The notes below the pieces were generated by a model. That model searched no databases and was not told where the DNA came from. It saw only the letters and a program-made list of their open reading frames with translations. From Paramecium octaurelia (Eukaryota; Ciliophora; Oligohymenophorea; Peniculida; Parameciidae), in NCBI GenBank assembly GCA_905182995.1, contig CAJJDP010000044.1, positions 443,060 to 507,059 of the forward strand: DNA of 64,000 bases. Direction: 5' to 3'. How positions within the stretch are numbered: the stretch's first letter is position 1; every line of letters starts with the position of its first letter. This document shows, in pieces, positions 61,762 to 64,000 of this stretch. Position numbers and translations under genes: made by a program.

Positions 61762-63550
61762 ATGAGATATGCAGATAATGGTTAAAGTGAATTCGTTTTA
61801 GGCATAGCCTTTTTGGTTTTAGGAATGATTTACACAACAATCTTTTGTTTTGGAGTGATCAGATATTGCAAAATGGGGAAGAAAACAAAATACTTGGGAA
61901 AAATCTTTTATCTCTCAATCGTACTTTCTTGTTTAGCATATATGTTGAATATGGCATTATACTTATATGACGTACAATTACAAATGTAAAATAGATTTTT
62001 GAATAAAAAGCAGATGATTATATTTTGAGCATTGAAAAATAGCTGTTAAACACAATATATGTTCCTGATGGATTATTTTGGATTGTTTATTAATCCTTAT
62101 TTTGGACAGTCGTTTGTCTGCACTACGATTCACATTTGCATATTGGATAATTGGATGAACTTCCATATAATCCGAATATGTTGATTCATTTAATGAAAGA
62201 CATCTTTATAATATATGGAATAGCATAATTAATTGTGGTGTTACTCTATAATTTCAATTATGTAAAGGCAGAGGTGTTGTTTTACATAAATATTGTCATT
62301 AATTTATCTATACCAGTCTAATTTATCATAACATCCCTATATTTACAATATAAGTATTCAGGATCTCCATTTAAGTCATCAAAATAAGAGAATATTTCAA
62401 ATAGACTCTAAAAATTAATATTTTATTGGACAATTCTCAGAGTCATCCAAATAATAAGCAATTTTTTATTGATGGAAAACCTGGAAATGATAAGGAAATT
62501 CTTTTCATCTGAATTGACTCAAAACTAATTGTTACTCTACATATCATTATTGATAATAGATTTATTATTGGCAAATATTTTTCCATTTATCTTGGCTTTG
62601 AGATAGTAAACATTTTCAATATTTTTGGGTAAGAAGAATACTACCATGAGTACTATTTCAGAGCATCCAATGCGTTAAGAATTTTTAAATAATGACAGCT
62701 CAGTTATGGAAAGGAAATAAATTCAATTTGATTACAATGAGGTTGTGAAATCTATAGCTGGTCCATAAACAAAAAAGTAAAAGCCTAATGGATTTGGTTA
62801 CATTTTGGTCTGTCAAATCTAATAAAAAAGTTTTGGGATGAGAATAATTGAATTCAAATAGTTATAGCCCTACTTGATTGAATAGGTGAAGTAAGAAATA
62901 GAATAAGTGAATTCATTGAATCATCAATATCTTTATCATATTCATGGGTTTAACATAGTCGATAACAAGGTAGTGTATCTGACCAAATTTTATTAATATT
63001 CATTGCACAATTATTTGGTTTAAAATTAGATTTCAGTAGAAGAAAAGATTGAGATCTTAATTTAATTGTTACGTGGGATTAGTTACCTTCACAAATAACG
63101 TTTTTGTCATGGAAGTTTAACCACAGAAAATGTAATGATCAAATCAAATGGAAGAGTGAAAATAAGTAAATAAAAGATTTCTATTTTCTAGTTGATTTCG
63201 GGCTTTTTGGAATTAAAAAATATTAGTCACTTTTACACAGTTATACCAATAAAAATGGATTCACTGCTCCAGAATTGCTAATACAACGAGGTCAGATTGT
63301 AAGTGGATCATAGGAAGGAGACATATACAGTGTTGGTATGATAATGTACGAGATGTTTGAAAAGAAAGTACCATTCGAAGGATTATAACTCTAAAACATA
63401 TAGGATTGTCTGAATAAAGCTGTAAGACCCAAGATTGAATCTAAATCCTTGATGGATGACATAATCAGATGGTGTTGGCAATAGGATTTTGAGAAGAGAC
63501 CAAAAGTTGATTAGTTATTAAATGTAATTGAAAATATATAAATAAAATGA
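61762..63550 (+). CDS. Seven-TM receptor-like protein with cytoplasmic pseudokinase domain
   Basis: 579 residues, two introns (23, 26 nt). Residues ~10-310 contain seven hydrophobic helices (GIAFLVLGMIYTTIFCF, IFYLSIVLSCLAYML, FWIVYQSLFWTVVCLHY, IFIIYGIAQLIVVLLY, INIVINLSIPVQFIITSLYL, IFYWTILRVIQIISNF, LLLYISLLIIDLLLANIF). Residues ~350-579 are a kinase fold with SLNHQYLYHIHGF, ISYLHKQRFCHGSLTTENVM, IIDFGLFG, APELL, GDIYSVGMIMYEMFE and FEKRP. The HRD Asp is missing (HGSLTTEN, as in guanylyl-cyclase kinase-homology domains) and no clear glycine loop or VAIK lysine is seen (GMRIIEF). Probably a signalling receptor with a non-catalytic kinase domain. Its stop overlaps the next start. Confidence 0.85.
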
Positions 63551-64000
63551 GTGGTACAATAGTTGTGGGGTCAAATATTTATGAGACTGAATTTTTGGAT
63601 GAGATCTTTATCTATTATGGCAATTAAACTGCCGACACCATCAGCTTTAAAGATGGACTGATTATTAGTCCAAAGAAATTGGAATTACCAGAATATAAAA
63701 TTAATAGATCTGAGCAAGGGGAAATCATCATGGCCATTATTAAGGAAGCCATGAATCTGTTAGAATATTCAAAGTTATCAGATGAGGGGATAATCAATTT
63801 GTTTGAATTACAATATGTAAATCAATTGAAATCATACCCATCCCTAAGATTTCAATATATGGATAAAGAATAACCATCAATATTAATGGATGTTCGTAAA
63901 TCTTATTTTACAGTGCATAATTGTTATCAAATAATTAAAACTTTAAATACAGAGCCATCTGCTTATTTTAAGAACAAATTTGTTTTGTTGAGGTACCCAG
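63547..64000 (+). CDS. Hypothetical protein, 5' part only
   Basis: ATG at 63547 overlaps the TGA (63548-63550) of the pseudokinase gene in an ATGA, so the two frames are offset. The frame is open to the window end, 151 codons: MSGTIVVGSNIYETEFLDEI, GLIISPKKLELPEYKIN, IKEAMNLLEYSKLSDEGI. Globular in style, not recognised. The start may be this ATG, or the N-terminus may be read from a downstream Met; nothing upstream fits. Confidence 0.6.

Overview
The window is macronuclear DNA of a ciliate, almost certainly a Paramecium (P. tetraurelia-like). TAA and TAG occur throughout conserved reading frames where glutamine is expected, and only TGA ends genes. The DNA is very AT-rich. Genes are packed closely on both strands. 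Almost every gene is cut by introns of about 20-35 nt, mostly starting GTA and ending TAG or AAG. Coordinates below come from reading frames by eye and joining exons over such introns. For most multi-exon genes the spliced length is an exact multiple of three, which supports the models. I saw no tRNA, rRNA, CRISPR array or virus-like element.

Layout. 1-12.2 kb: a partial gene, a Myb/SANT protein, a MYND-finger Aurora-like kinase, a long MORN-repeat protein, a membrane RING protein, a coiled-coil protein, an alpha/beta hydrolase and a WDR26/GID7 protein. 12.4-19.7 kb: a hybrid histidine-kinase-like protein that has lost its phospho-acceptor residues, a double cyclic-nucleotide-binding protein, and an LRR protein running into a cysteine-rich tail. 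19.8-27.8 kb (minus strand): TCTP, SART1/Snu66, a 1050-residue C2/helical protein, an HMG-box-like protein and small unknowns. 28-33.7 kb: a decayed MORN gene, a cyclophilin, ataxin-3 with a C-terminal UBX domain, a roadblock dynein light chain, a protein kinase and an unknown protein. 33.8-45.2 kb: small unknowns, an importin-alpha-like protein, DRC4/GAS8, a RING protein and a multi-pass membrane protein. 46.4-51.2 kb: a PKG-like kinase with three cyclic-nucleotide sites, an Alba protein and another kinase. 51.4-54.1 kb: a 1356-bp direct repeat separated by one N, carrying the same dual-specificity phosphatase twice; probably an assembly overlap. 54.5-64 kb: unknown and coiled-coil proteins, a lipid-anchored MORN protein, an interrupted frame, a protein with repeated DGxGRD motifs, a seven-TM receptor with a pseudokinase domain, and a partial gene at the window edge.

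Several genes fit ciliary and second-messenger biology: MORN proteins, DRC4, roadblock, PKG and cyclic-nucleotide-binding proteins. They are scattered among housekeeping genes and I see no operon-like unit. The most unusual items are the MYND-Aurora fusion, the acceptor-less hybrid histidine kinase, the seven-TM pseudokinase and the LRR-CxxC fusion.
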